From JBALVT01 sp965262875 (lineage in GTDB: Bacteria > Pseudomonadota > Gammaproteobacteria > Pseudomonadales > Halieaceae), in assembly GCA_965262875.1 (NCBI GenBank), contig OZ253569.1, forward strand, positions 124,001 to 188,000: 64,000 nt of DNA, in the 5' to 3' direction. A model generated the notes under the pieces. That model worked only from the letters and a program-made list of their open reading frames with translations. It was not told the origin of the DNA and made no database searches. Below are positions 36,702 through 45,754 of the stretch, piece by piece. Numbering within the stretch: the first letter of the stretch is position 1; each line of letters begins with the position of its first letter. The translations under genes were made by a program, and so were the position numbers.

Positions 36702-38075
36702 TTATGCAAAAAGTGAGCGCAAGTACGGGTTTAGAAAGCGCCCTTGCGGATCCAGCTCGCGGCGGACATTGACGAAGTCATCCCATCGGGGATAGAGCTC
36801 GCGAAGGTCTTTCGCTGTAAGCGTATTCAATTTACCCCAGTGAGGGCGTCCTTGATACTTCCTGAAAATAGGTTCTATCGTTTTGAAGTAAGGCTGGAAA
36901 TCTTCATCAAAGTATCGGTGCACCGCAATAGAACAGGTATCGCGCTGATAAAATGGACTCAGCCAAATATCGTCACCTTTGACATACCGTACTTCGATGG
37001 GGAAAAACACCTCGTGATGCTGTGACTCCAGCGCGGCGCGAATTTCCCGTAACGCCGCAAGGCCGTGCTCCCGTGGTAAGTGATATTCCATCTCGTTAAA
37101 TCTAACATTGCGTTCATTGGCATAATTTTTCCAGGAACTCTCTACCGATACCTCACCTTCAAGACCTTTTAGATAGCCGCCCAATACCAGTTCGCGCAAT
37201 CGCGGCCAGGACTCCAACCAATCCCTAACTGTCTTGAGATCGTTTACGGCATCGTTGCCGTCAAGTTTCTCGGTGCTTCCAATGGGTTCGTCAGTGAGAT
37301 CTTGGACATCCGAAAATCCCATGCCTGTGAAAGGGATGTAGAAAAATTCAAAATTGCGGTGCGCAGCCGCCATCTGATCCGCTGTTTCCAGCAACTCGTC
37401 GAATCCGCGCCACACAGACTCTCGTCGCAAACGGTAGGGCTCTACATTCTGCAGCGTCACCTGGGTGATAACCCCCAGAGTACCCAGGGAGACTCGCGCC
37501 GCCTGGAAAACTTCTTGATTGAGCGTTTCACTACACTCGAACACATCGCCTTTGGCATTAATAATCTGCAGTGTTTTGACAAAGGTCGACATGCACCCGA
37601 TATCGGCTCCCGTACCATGCGTTGCCGTAGCCAGGCACCCCGCGAGGGCCTGCTGATCGATATCGGGCATATTGATTAACGCCTGCCCCACTTCCTCCAG
37701 GGGAGCCCCTAAATCACCCAATCGACTGCCGGCAAAAACAGTGGCTTGCTTGAGTTCGGAGTTATGGCTCAGCAGGCCGCTCATCCGAGACAAAGAAACG
37801 ATGGTTCCGTCGGTAGGTACCAACGGGGTAAAGGAATGTCCTGCTCCCACCGGGCGGATCGTGCCCGATGCGCTAGCGATGATCTCCTGTAACTCAGATA
37901 CAGTGGTCGGAGCCACTCTCGCTAAGGGTAAGCACTCCTGGGAGCCCGACCAATTGCGCCAGGGCAATCTACGCGGTGAGCGCTCTGCACTGCCGGCGAG
38001 CGTTGCCGGTGCAAGCCCGCCACCGGCTATCGCGGCAGAGATTAACAACTGCAACACATTGCGTCGGTTAACCAT
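36702..38075 (-). CDS. FAD-linked lactone oxidase (gulono/arabinono-lactone oxidase family), exported
   Basis: 457 residues. An Arg-Arg signal start (MVNRRNVLQLLISAAIAGGG) suggests Tat export. The FAD-binding PCMH domain has GTIRPVGAGHSFTPL (the His after GAG is the usual site for covalent FAD) and ATATHGTGADIGCMS; the C-terminal domain ends with the ALO motif GRPHWGKLNTL. It oxidises an aldonolactone or similar sugar acid. Its start overlaps the end of a c-type cytochrome gene by 8 bases, so that cytochrome is the likely electron acceptor. Confidence 0.85.
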   Translation of the reverse strand: MVNRRNVLQLLISAAIAGGGLAPATLAGSAERSPRRLPWRNWSGSQECLPLARVAPTTVSELQEIIASASGTIRPVGAGHSFTPLVPTDGTIVSLSRMSGLLSHNSELKQATVFAGSRLGDLGAPLEEVGQALINMPDIDQQALAGCLATATHGTGADIGCMSTFVKTLQIINAKGDVFECSETLNQEVFQAARVSLGTLGVITQVTLQNVEPYRLRRESVWRGFDELLETADQMAAAHRNFEFFYIPFTGMGFSDVQDLTDEPIGSTEKLDGNDAVNDLKTVRDWLESWPRLRELVLGGYLKGLEGEVSVESSWKNYANERNVRFNEMEYHLPREHGLAALREIRAALESQHHEVFFPIEVRYVKGDDIWLSPFYQRDTCSIAVHRYFDEDFQPYFKTIEPIFRKYQGRPHWGKLNTLTAKDLRELYPRWDDFVNVRRELDPQGRFLNPYLRSLFA

Positions 38076-38454
38076 TGTCGTTGTTCTCGGTTTCTATCTG
38101 GGCCATAAAAACGATTAGTGCCTCAAACTCTTCCACGTTGCAATCCATGCACATCCCAAAAGGAGGCATGCCGCCAACGCCATTCACGACATTATCAACC
38201 AGGGTAGACAACCCTTTTTCCATACGCACTGACCACTCCTTGGAATCTCCAGTGAGGGGAGCGCCCGTCGCCGCGATGGTGTGGCAATTTCGACAACTGC
38301 GGTCATAAATCTTTGCGGTTTGCGTATCTGCCGGGCGCAGTTCCCGGCTGGCTGATTCTGTCGCCACTGCTGCGGATGATTGCTCCTTAGCACAGCCCCC
38401 AAGCAAGCTGGCCACAACCACGGGTATTAGCAGAGCAATTGTTCGAAACATCAT
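38068..38454 (-). CDS. small c-type cytochrome lipoprotein
   Basis: 128 residues from ATG 38454, about six bases after AAGGA. A lipoprotein signal (MFRTIALLIPVVVASLLGGC) is followed by heme motif CRNCH and the axial Met region GMPPFGMCMDC, which with its extra Cys pair resembles the cytochrome c5 type. It is anchored at the membrane facing the periplasm. Overlap with the lactone oxidase gene suggests it carries electrons from that enzyme to the respiratory chain. Confidence 0.85.
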   Translation of the reverse strand: MMFRTIALLIPVVVASLLGGCAKEQSSAAVATESASRELRPADTQTAKIYDRSCRNCHTIAATGAPLTGDSKEWSVRMEKGLSTLVDNVVNGVGGMPPFGMCMDCNVEEFEALIVFMAQIETENNDNG

Positions 38455-38506
38455 CCCCATTCCTTCAAAAATCATTATACTAGTCTTAACTACTTTTTTG
38501 TTATTG

Positions 38507-39013
38507 TCAACCCAAGGAGGCCCTCCAGTGATCATCCAATAGTGTCCCAATGGTGTTTACGATAACAAGATGAGCCGCATACCAGGTGTGCAAACAGCGA
38601 ATTCGCGCTGGGTCTTCGATGCCGCCGATGCCTCGGGACTGCAACACCTCATAAAAATTCAGCGCATTGAGTTCAGCTTTCATCGCCTCGGAAATATGGC
38701 TATTACGCAGTTGTACGTGTGCGGCATGATCTGCAACCATCGCACTTTGCAATGCAGGGTCTGCATCGACCTGTAATTGCATCTGCTGTATCAACCCGCC
38801 CGCCTCTTCGCGGTCTATCCGATAGCATAGCTCTTTATCGATCAACCAGAACATCGTCGGGAAGGGTTTGCCATCGACCAGTGAGGCAACTCGAATCACC
38901 ATGGGACCGCCCTGCGGGCTAAGCACAGACACCTCTTGCAGCCCTCGAGGCGCTCTGCCCAGCAAGACTTCAACCTTCGATTCCATTTCCGGGGTGATCT
39001 TCACCTGAGACAT
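38507..39013 (-). CDS. DUF501 family protein
   Basis: 168 residues with the DUF501 pattern: LGRAPRGL, PMVIRVASLVDGKPFPTMFWL, YRIDREEAGGLI and RIRCLHTWYAAHLV. The family is widespread in bacteria and has no established function. It lies 52 bases upstream of the cytochrome gene on the same strand, so it could lead that operon, though its wide distribution suggests an independent housekeeping role. Confidence 0.85.
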   Translation of the reverse strand: MSQVKITPEMESKVEVLLGRAPRGLQEVSVLSPQGGPMVIRVASLVDGKPFPTMFWLIDKELCYRIDREEAGGLIQQMQLQVDADPALQSAMVADHAAHVQLRNSHISEAMKAELNALNFYEVLQSRGIGGIEDPARIRCLHTWYAAHLVIVNTIGTLLDDHWRASLG

Positions 39014-39110
39014 ACTCTACTGCTATGCTGTTTTCGAACCGGAATTTTACGCGCAATCACAGATTGCAGTCAGTAGTTTTCTGGATGTACACCCGACTCA
39101 GGAAGCGAGG

Positions 39111-39911
39111 ATGACCGACCCTAACAATCCATTGGACAGCGATAAAGAATTCGAAGGCAACCCTTTGAAGGCTGAAATCATGGCATTGGCCCATGCCGTT
39201 ACCTTCCTGACTCGGATTCCAATACCCGCTTTTGCCTATAACACCGGGCTGCAAAGAAAATCTGTAAGCTACTTCCCAGTGGTCGGATTACTCATTGGGC
39301 TGATCGGCGCGGGGGTATTCGAAATGACCCATCTGATTTGGCCGACTTCGGTGGCAATTGTACTCGCCATGCTCGCTACCATTATCTGCACGGGCGCCTT
39401 TCATGAGGATGGCCTGGCAGATTCGGCGGACGGCATCGGTGGCGGCTGGACTGTTGATGACAAGCTGCGCATCATGAAAGACAGTAGCATCGGTACTTAT
39501 GGTGGGCTGGCACTCATTTTGGTGGTCCTGTTAAAGTTCACCGCGCTGGCTGCCCTACCCGAGCATACAATACCCTCTGCATTGATTCTGGCCCATGTAC
39601 TTGGCCGATGGTCCACTCTACCGTTACTCCGTTTGTGTAGTTATGTTGGTGGCGGATCAGGAAACCCTTTTATCGGCGCAGTCACCCGATGGAGATTGCT
39701 CACCGCCAGCCTGGGGGCATTTCTGATAGTCCTGTTTTTCGCTTGCGAATTCACAATAGCCACTTTGGCGAGCGCAGTAATTTTTACTCTCATCAGCGGC
39801 CTATTCTTCCGTCACAAAATAGGAGGTATCACGGGAGATAGCCTTGGTGCCGCCAACCAGTTGGTTGAAGTAACAACGTATTTGGTTTTTGCAGGGATAC
39901 TCAGCCGCTAG
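39111..39911 (+). CDS. cobS: adenosylcobinamide-GDP ribazoletransferase (cobalamin synthase)
   Basis: 266 residues, integral membrane protein. Motifs: FLTRIPIP, TGAFHEDGLADSADGIGGG (metal and substrate site), DSSIGTYGGLAL and HKIGGITGDSLGAANQL. It joins adenosylcobinamide-GDP to alpha-ribazole or its phosphate, the last assembly step of B12. AGGA lies seven bases before ATG 39111. It is directly followed by cobC with no gap. It precedes the cobalamin riboswitch, so it may not be under its control. Confidence 0.93.
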   Translation: MTDPNNPLDSDKEFEGNPLKAEIMALAHAVTFLTRIPIPAFAYNTGLQRKSVSYFPVVGLLIGLIGAGVFEMTHLIWPTSVAIVLAMLATIICTGAFHEDGLADSADGIGGGWTVDDKLRIMKDSSIGTYGGLALILVVLLKFTALAALPEHTIPSALILAHVLGRWSTLPLLRLCSYVGGGSGNPFIGAVTRWRLLTASLGAFLIVLFFACEFTIATLASAVIFTLISGLFFRHKIGGITGDSLGAANQLVEVTTYLVFAGILSR

Positions 39912-40469
39912 ATGATGTCCAGGACGTTTTCACTGACCTTACTTCGTCACGGCTACGCGGACATACCTGAGGGCTGTTGCTTTGGCCAGCTTGACATTTC
40001 ACTAACCGAAGCCGGCAAAGACGCAATTGATGTGCTGGCGAAAAACTGGCCCACTCCCTATCCAGAACGTATATTTTGTAGTGACCTTAGCCGCACCGCG
40101 CAAACCGCGCAGATACTTGCCCGGCAAATGAACGTCAATGTCATTTCCGACCCAAGGCTGCGAGAAGTCAATTTCGGTGCTTGGGAGGGGAAATCCTGGG
40201 AAGATATCTACGCTCAGGATCCCGAGCGCATGCAGACATGGGGTTGTGATTGGCTAAACACGTCCCCTCCTAGGGGGGAGAGCGTGCTTGCGCTGCATGC
40301 GCGCGTCAGCGAATTTTACCAAGAAATTCTCGACCTCCCGCAAATGTCCACACTCGTCATCGCCCACGCCGGCTCACTTCGAGCTCTAGCGGGTAAGCTC
40401 CAGAACCGCTCTGCGGAGTCCCTCTTCGATCTCGATTTTTGCCACGGCGCTCCCATTTCTTTAGTTTGA
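39912..40469 (+). CDS. cobC: alpha-ribazole phosphatase (histidine phosphatase)
   Basis: 185 residues with the phosphoglycerate-mutase-like signature LTLLRHGYAD (nucleophilic His), FCSDLSRTAQTAQIL, REVNFGAWEGKSWEDI and the second His in VIAHAGSLRAL. It removes the 5'-phosphate of alpha-ribazole phosphate or of cobalamin-5'-phosphate. Starts immediately after the cobS stop (ATG 39912 or 39915). The assignment rests on the operon context as much as on the fold. Confidence 0.88.
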   Translation: MMSRTFSLTLLRHGYADIPEGCCFGQLDISLTEAGKDAIDVLAKNWPTPYPERIFCSDLSRTAQTAQILARQMNVNVISDPRLREVNFGAWEGKSWEDIYAQDPERMQTWGCDWLNTSPPRGESVLALHARVSEFYQEILDLPQMSTLVIAHAGSLRALAGKLQNRSAESLFDLDFCHGAPISLV

Positions 40470-40504
40470 CTTTTGGAGCAGCTAACCCTAGAGTGCGCCC
40501 CTGT

Positions 40505-40640
40505 AACAGGTGCCCGCCGCGATCTTTTGGATTGCTGGGTGGGTTAAATGGGAAGTGTGGTATTGCCTATCGGTAACATCCACCGCTGCCCCCGCAACGG
40601 TATACAGCATCTGCTGTGAGCCCGACACCTGCCTGTTTAC
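40505..40640 (+). promoter_or_regulatory. cobalamin riboswitch
   Basis: Contains the conserved elements in order: the P1 arm AACAGGT, GGGAAGTGTGGT, the B12 box GCTGCCCCCGCAACGGT (40585-40601), and the closing AGCCCGACACCTGCC with the complementary P1 arm ending near 40640. It sits about 110 bases before btuB, where adenosylcobalamin binding would shut off expression of btuB and probably the genes behind it. Confidence 0.93.
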
Positions 40641-40749
40641 ATTCAACGATGGAGCGGAGGGCTTCATTATAGGTGGCCCGATACTCCGGTATTTTGTTTC
40701 CTGAATCCCCTCCCTCAGTCGCCACTATTAAGGCAATTGAGGAACAATC

Positions 40750-42612
40750 ATGAAAAGCTTACTTCCACTTTCGGCGCTGGCTCTTGCCTGCTCAAACAGC
40801 GTTGCTGTTTATGCCGATAACAAACTTGAAGAAATTATCGTTATCTCCTCCCGCGTGGAAATGCCACTGAGAGAGGCCGGCACGTCTGTTTCTGTTGTAA
40901 CCGGTCAAGAAATAGAACAGCGCGGTTTCAATTCACTGGTCGATATTTTGCGCAGCCAACCTGCCATTGGCGTGAGCAATACGGGAGGCGCGGGCAAAAC
41001 CACCTCGCTGCGCATTCGTGGTGAGGAAGGTTATCGTACCCTGGTGTTGATTGACGGCATTGATGTTTCCGATGTTGCCGGCACACAAAGTGGCCCAAAA
41101 TTCGAGCAACTGTTGAGCAGTGGTATTGAGCGTGTAGAAATTTTACGCGGTCCTCAAGGGCTGATGTTCGGTGCAGACGCGGGTGGTGTCGTCAATATAT
41201 CCACACAAACAACGCAATCAGGCTTGAACGGTACCGTGAGTGCCGAAGCCGGCCGCTACGGTACGCAGCAGCTCGTGGCCCAGCTCGGAGGTGGCAATGA
41301 GTCAGTGGATTTTTTCCTGAGCGCGGCCGATTTCGAAACCGACGGATTTAACGCCCTGATCGCAGATACCTCTCCAAAAGACAGCGACGGCTACGAGAAC
41401 ACTACGGTTCATGGACGGTTGGGCTGGAATATCAACGATGCCTTACGCATCCAACTGGTGGCTCGGGATGTGAGCGGGGAAGATCAGTTTGATGATTGCT
41501 TTACCGTGGATACCTTCTCCCCCACCAATGGGTGCAGCGATGATTACGATCAATCCGCATGGCGGGCGGTGGCAGATCTGGACCTGGATTCGTTTACCCA
41601 TCAGCTGTCCTACGACGGAAACAAAACTGAACGCGAGTTCTTCTCTCAGGACTCACTCAGTTTTTTCGCCGATGGTGAACTGGAGAGCTGGAATTACCTG
41701 GGTTCTTACTCCTCTGGCGAAGCCTTCCGCCTGGTGTACGGTTGGGAACTGGAGAACACGTCAATAGACGATGGAACCTTCGATACTGATCGCGACCAAG
41801 AAGGCTACTACGCGGAGTACCAAGGCCGCTTCAATAACCGGCTATTTGTAACCGCTGGTGCACGTTACGACGACAACGACGATTTCGGGACGCATACTTC
41901 CTATCGGGTAAGCGGCGCATATTTATTTGATGTTGCAGTTGGCGAGTTGAAACTACGAAGCACCTACGGTACAGGGTTTAGAGCACCTAGCCTGTATGAG
42001 ATCTCCTACAATGGCGGTTTTTTTGCCTCCCCCCCCGCATCCGATATCAACTTGAAAGAGGAGACCACACAGGGGTTCGACATAGGACTAAGCTGGGCTC
42101 TGGATTCGGGCAGCTATTTAGAAGTGGTTTATTTTAACCAGGAAGTCGAAGATGAAATATTCTTTGACCTGGTCGCTTTTTCCGGATATCTGCAGAGTGA
42201 TGGGGACACGAAATCAAAGGGAGTTGAACTTATCGGAGAATTTCTCCTGAGTGAGTCTTTGACCGTTACTGCAAACTACACATATAACGATACAGAAGAT
42301 TCCGACGGTGAGCATCGAATACGGCGACCCAAACAACTTGCCAACCTTGGAGTGAATTGGAGAGGTCTGAACAACAAGCTAGTACTGGGACTGAATGCCA
42401 GAGGTTCTTACGATAGTGAAAACTCCATCCGAGGGCAGCGAAGCGATCTCGACGACTATACCGTCGTAGATGTGAACGCCAGCTATGAAGTCCTACCCGG
42501 ACTGCAAATCTACGCGCGAATGGAGAACCTTTTCGATAAAGAATACTCTGAAGTCCCCGAGTACAACACCAGCAGCGCCGCTGCGTATGCTGGCGTAAGA
42601 TATACCTTCTGA
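40750..42612 (+). CDS. btuB: vitamin B12 outer membrane receptor
   Basis: 620 residues, the usual BtuB length. Signal peptide (about 1-22), TonB box LEEIIVISSR, plug with SLRIRGEEGYRTLVLIDGI and VEILRGPQGLMFGADAGGVVN shortened here to RVEILRGPQGLMFGADA, then the barrel ending AGVRYTF with the terminal Phe. It imports cobalamin and cobinamide across the outer membrane with TonB. The riboswitch just upstream and the B12 genes downstream make the substrate assignment secure. Confidence 0.95.
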   Translation: MKSLLPLSALALACSNSVAVYADNKLEEIIVISSRVEMPLREAGTSVSVVTGQEIEQRGFNSLVDILRSQPAIGVSNTGGAGKTTSLRIRGEEGYRTLVLIDGIDVSDVAGTQSGPKFEQLLSSGIERVEILRGPQGLMFGADAGGVVNISTQTTQSGLNGTVSAEAGRYGTQQLVAQLGGGNESVDFFLSAADFETDGFNALIADTSPKDSDGYENTTVHGRLGWNINDALRIQLVARDVSGEDQFDDCFTVDTFSPTNGCSDDYDQSAWRAVADLDLDSFTHQLSYDGNKTEREFFSQDSLSFFADGELESWNYLGSYSSGEAFRLVYGWELENTSIDDGTFDTDRDQEGYYAEYQGRFNNRLFVTAGARYDDNDDFGTHTSYRVSGAYLFDVAVGELKLRSTYGTGFRAPSLYEISYNGGFFASPPASDINLKEETTQGFDIGLSWALDSGSYLEVVYFNQEVEDEIFFDLVAFSGYLQSDGDTKSKGVELIGEFLLSESLTVTANYTYNDTEDSDGEHRIRRPKQLANLGVNWRGLNNKLVLGLNARGSYDSENSIRGQRSDLDDYTVVDVNASYEVLPGLQIYARMENLFDKEYSEVPEYNTSSAAAYAGVRYTF

Positions 42613-42625
42613 AAGGAGAAGCCCA

Positions 42626-43252
42626 ATGAGCAACAATACACAAGACGATAGCGATCGTAAAAATGCCAAACACAAAGCATCCATGGAAAAGCAAAAATCC
42701 AACGTGGATGCAAATATAGAAGCGGCTGATACAGAGCGAGGCGTTGCCATTTTGTTGACCGGTAATGGCAAGGGGAAATCCAGCTCTGCCTTCGGCATGG
42801 TGATGAGAGCCCTAGGCTATGGTCACAAAGTCGGCGTTGTTCAATTCATAAAGGGCGTGCAGTTATCGGGCGAGGAAATTTATCTGCGGGATCACTGCCC
42901 GCAGGTTGAGCTTTATCAGATGGGCACCGGCTTCACCTGGGACACCCAAGATAGAAGCGCCGATATCGCTGCGGCCGAAAAAACCTGGGCGGTGGCAAAG
43001 CCGATGCTGGAAGATCCCAGCTACGATCTGGTCGTATTGGACGAGATGACCTACATGATTGCCTATGACTATCTGCCAGAAGCGGAACTCGTTAACGCAT
43101 TGGCTTCAAGACCCACCGAACAAAGTGTGGTTGTTACCGGTCGCGGCGGCGGTTCAGCCCTACGGGAAATCATGGACACAGTGTCCGAGGTCAAAGAAAT
43201 CAAACACGCTTTCAAAGCGGGAATAAAGGCGCGCGAAGGTGTCGACTTCTAA
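42626..43252 (+). CDS. cobO: corrinoid adenosyltransferase (CobO/BtuR type)
   Basis: 208 residues. P-loop GNGKGKSSSAFGMVMRALG and VGVVQFIKG mark the CobA/CobO/BtuR family; DLVVLDEMTYM and VVVTGRGG complete the core. It transfers the adenosyl group of ATP to reduced corrinoids in the cytoplasm. AAAGGAGAAG lies just before ATG 42626, 14 bases after btuB. Its 3' end overlaps cobQ by 14 bases. Confidence 0.93.
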   Translation: MSNNTQDDSDRKNAKHKASMEKQKSNVDANIEAADTERGVAILLTGNGKGKSSSAFGMVMRALGYGHKVGVVQFIKGVQLSGEEIYLRDHCPQVELYQMGTGFTWDTQDRSADIAAAEKTWAVAKPMLEDPSYDLVVLDEMTYMIAYDYLPEAELVNALASRPTEQSVVVTGRGGGSALREIMDTVSEVKEIKHAFKAGIKAREGVDF

Positions 43253-44717
43253 AGGCCCAAAGCCCTATGCCCTGATGGTTCAGGGAACCACCTCCGACGC
43301 CGGCAAGACTGTTCTGGTTACTGGACTGTGTCGTGCGCTAAGCCGCAAGGGCGTAAAAGTCGCGCCCTTCAAGCCTCAAAATATGGCGCTCAATAGCGCT
43401 GTTACAACTGATGGCGGCGAGATTGGGCGAGCTCAAGCTCTCCAGGCCATGGCCGCAAATACTGCGGCGCACACGGACATGAATCCGGTACTGCTAAAAC
43501 CTGCCTCCGACACCAAAGCGCAAATCGTTATTCACGGCCAAGCCAGGTTTGACATGGAGGCCACGGATTATCATCATTACAAAACCACCGCGATGAAAGC
43601 CGTTCTGGAATCATGGTCGCGGCTTGCGCAACAGTATGAGGCCATTATCGTAGAGGGTGCGGGCAGCCCAGCGGAAATCAATCTGCGAGACCGTGACATC
43701 GCCAACATGGGTTTCGCCGAAGAGGCGGATGTACCGGTTATTATCGTCGCCGATATCGATCGCGGCGGTGTGTTTGCCCATTTGACTGGCACCCTGGACC
43801 TGCTTTCTCCCAGTGAGCAAAACCGGGTCATCGGTTTCGTCATCAATCGCTTTCGTGGCGATATTGCGTTATTGGAGCCCGGACTCGAATGGCTGGAGAA
43901 ACGAACCGGTAAGCCTGTTCTGGGCGTTCTACCCTATCTCATGAACCTGCAGCTAGATGCAGAAGACGCCATTGACGTTGCTCAGCCAGCCACTGAAGAA
44001 GTGGTTCTAAACGTCATCGTGCCGGTGCTGCCTAGAATTTCCAACCATACGGATTTTGATCCTCTGCGTACCCACCCTCAGGTGAACTTGCAGTTTGTTG
44101 GGCCGGGCCAGGAAATACCACCGGCCGACCTAATCATTCTTCCGGGCAGCAAAAATGTACGCGCCGACCTTTCCTGGATCACTGAAAATGCCTGGGACAA
44201 AGCCATCGAGCGACATTTGCGCTACGGTGGAAAAGTGTTGGGGATCTGTGGCGGGTATCAGATGTTGGGCAAGACGATTTCCGATCCCGATGGCATCGAG
44301 GGCCCTTCGGGAACCAGCAACGCCTTGGGTTGGCTACCCATCACTACAACGCTTGCGAAGCAGAAACAACTTCGACTGGTGACCGGCCAGTTATTGGAAT
44401 CCCGCACTCGGGTTTCTGGCTACGAGATTCACTGCGGCGATTCGCTGCTGGAAAAAAACGCCACAGCATTTATAGAACTTGAGGATCAACGCCTGGATGG
44501 TTGTATTTCTCCGGATGGGCAAATCGCCGGCAGTTATTTGCACGGACTGTTCGACCAACCACACGCCGCCCAAGATTTACTGCGTTGGGCCGGATTCGAA
44601 AAACCTGCTGGTATCGACCGAGCCGAATTGCGCGAACAGGAAATAGATCGATTGACCGATTGCCTAGAGCAGCATCTCGACATGGCGACGCTATTCCCGC
44701 AATGGTGCGCGGATTGA
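43239..44717 (+). CDS. cobQ: cobyric acid synthase
   Basis: 492 residues, GTG start at 43239 inside the cobO end, preceded by GAAGG. The dethiobiotin-synthase-like ATP domain (LMVQGTTSDAGKTVLVTGLC, KPQNMALNS) is followed by a class I glutamine amidotransferase domain with Cys in VLGICGGYQMLG and a C-terminal His in GSYLHGLFD. It amidates the b, d, e and g carboxyls of adenosylcobyrinate diamide. The enzymes around it in a full pathway (CbiB and the ring-building set) are not in the window. Confidence 0.93.
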   Translation: MSTSKGPKPYALMVQGTTSDAGKTVLVTGLCRALSRKGVKVAPFKPQNMALNSAVTTDGGEIGRAQALQAMAANTAAHTDMNPVLLKPASDTKAQIVIHGQARFDMEATDYHHYKTTAMKAVLESWSRLAQQYEAIIVEGAGSPAEINLRDRDIANMGFAEEADVPVIIVADIDRGGVFAHLTGTLDLLSPSEQNRVIGFVINRFRGDIALLEPGLEWLEKRTGKPVLGVLPYLMNLQLDAEDAIDVAQPATEEVVLNVIVPVLPRISNHTDFDPLRTHPQVNLQFVGPGQEIPPADLIILPGSKNVRADLSWITENAWDKAIERHLRYGGKVLGICGGYQMLGKTISDPDGIEGPSGTSNALGWLPITTTLAKQKQLRLVTGQLLESRTRVSGYEIHCGDSLLEKNATAFIELEDQRLDGCISPDGQIAGSYLHGLFDQPHAAQDLLRWAGFEKPAGIDRAELREQEIDRLTDCLEQHLDMATLFPQWCAD

Positions 44718-45754
44718 ATTCGGTTGGTCGAGATAACCGGGCGCGCTGGTTTATCCCAGGTTTACTCCTGTGCCTCCCCCTTGTCCTTATATTTAGCCTA
44801 GGCAGTGGCGCCGTAGCCCTAAGTTATCTTGAGGTTGCACAGGGAATCTTTCAAACATTCACGAGCGAGCATCACCAGCAAGCCGCCGTCATTGTCGGAC
44901 AGATCAGACTCCCTCGAGTGCTACTTGCGGCCATTGTCGGGGCGGTGCTTGCAAGCAGTGGCGCGGCGATGCAAGGTTTGTTTCGCAACCCTCTGGCCGA
45001 CCCGTCCTTGATCGGTGTAACTGCTGGTGCATCGCTGGGGGCGAGCATCATGATTGTTGTTAGCGGAACGGTCGCCGCCGGAATAAGCGGTTTATCGTTA
45101 ATTTCCCTAGGTGCCTTTGCGGGTGGTTTGTTATCGGTGCTGCTTGTCTATCGATTGGCTACCTCACCCAATGGCACTTCGGTGGCGACAATGCTATTGG
45201 CAGGAATCGCTATTACGGCACTCGCTGGCAGTCTCGGCAATCTCCTGGAGTTTTATGCGGACAACGAAACTCTCAGGCGAATCAGCTTATGGCGAATGGG
45301 AGGCCTAGAGGGCGCAAACTATCCCCGGCTAGCTATAGCGGTGACTATCGGAGGCTTCGTCCTGTATTTTCTTCCCAAATTCAGCACTGCACTTAACGCG
45401 CTGTTGCTGGGTGAGTCAGAGGCACGCCACCTGGGCATTGATATCGACAGAGTCAAATTAGCCTTGATAGTCTGTGTTGCCATCGGTGTAGGGACCGCCG
45501 TGGCACTAGCAGGTTCCATTGCTTTTGTGGGGCTTATTGTGCCGCACATGGTGCGAATGATAACCGGCCCTGATCACAAAACCCTGTTGCCGGCTTCCGC
45601 TCTGGCAGGCGCTTGCTTGCTGGTGTTGGCAGACACGCTCGCCAGGCTGGTGTTGGCACCTACCGAGCTACCAGTGGGTGTGGTGACTGCACTGATAGGG
45701 GTACCCTTCTTTATCTCCTTGCTACGCAAACGACATCACTACGGAATGCAATGA
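44702..45754 (+). CDS. btuC: B12 ABC transporter permease
   Basis: 350 residues from ATG 44702, overlapping cobQ by 16 bases. About ten membrane segments of the FecCD/BtuC family with RLPRVLLAAIVGAVLASSGAAMQG, NPLADPSLIGVTAGASLGA shortened here to NPLADPSLIGVTAGA, and FVGLIVPHMVR. It forms the inner membrane channel for corrinoids. Its stop overlaps the btuD start (ATGATGAG at 45751), so the permease and ATPase are translationally coupled. Confidence 0.92.
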   Translation: MVRGLNSVGRDNRARWFIPGLLLCLPLVLIFSLGSGAVALSYLEVAQGIFQTFTSEHHQQAAVIVGQIRLPRVLLAAIVGAVLASSGAAMQGLFRNPLADPSLIGVTAGASLGASIMIVVSGTVAAGISGLSLISLGAFAGGLLSVLLVYRLATSPNGTSVATMLLAGIAITALAGSLGNLLEFYADNETLRRISLWRMGGLEGANYPRLAIAVTIGGFVLYFLPKFSTALNALLLGESEARHLGIDIDRVKLALIVCVAIGVGTAVALAGSIAFVGLIVPHMVRMITGPDHKTLLPASALAGACLLVLADTLARLVLAPTELPVGVVTALIGVPFFISLLRKRHHYGMQ

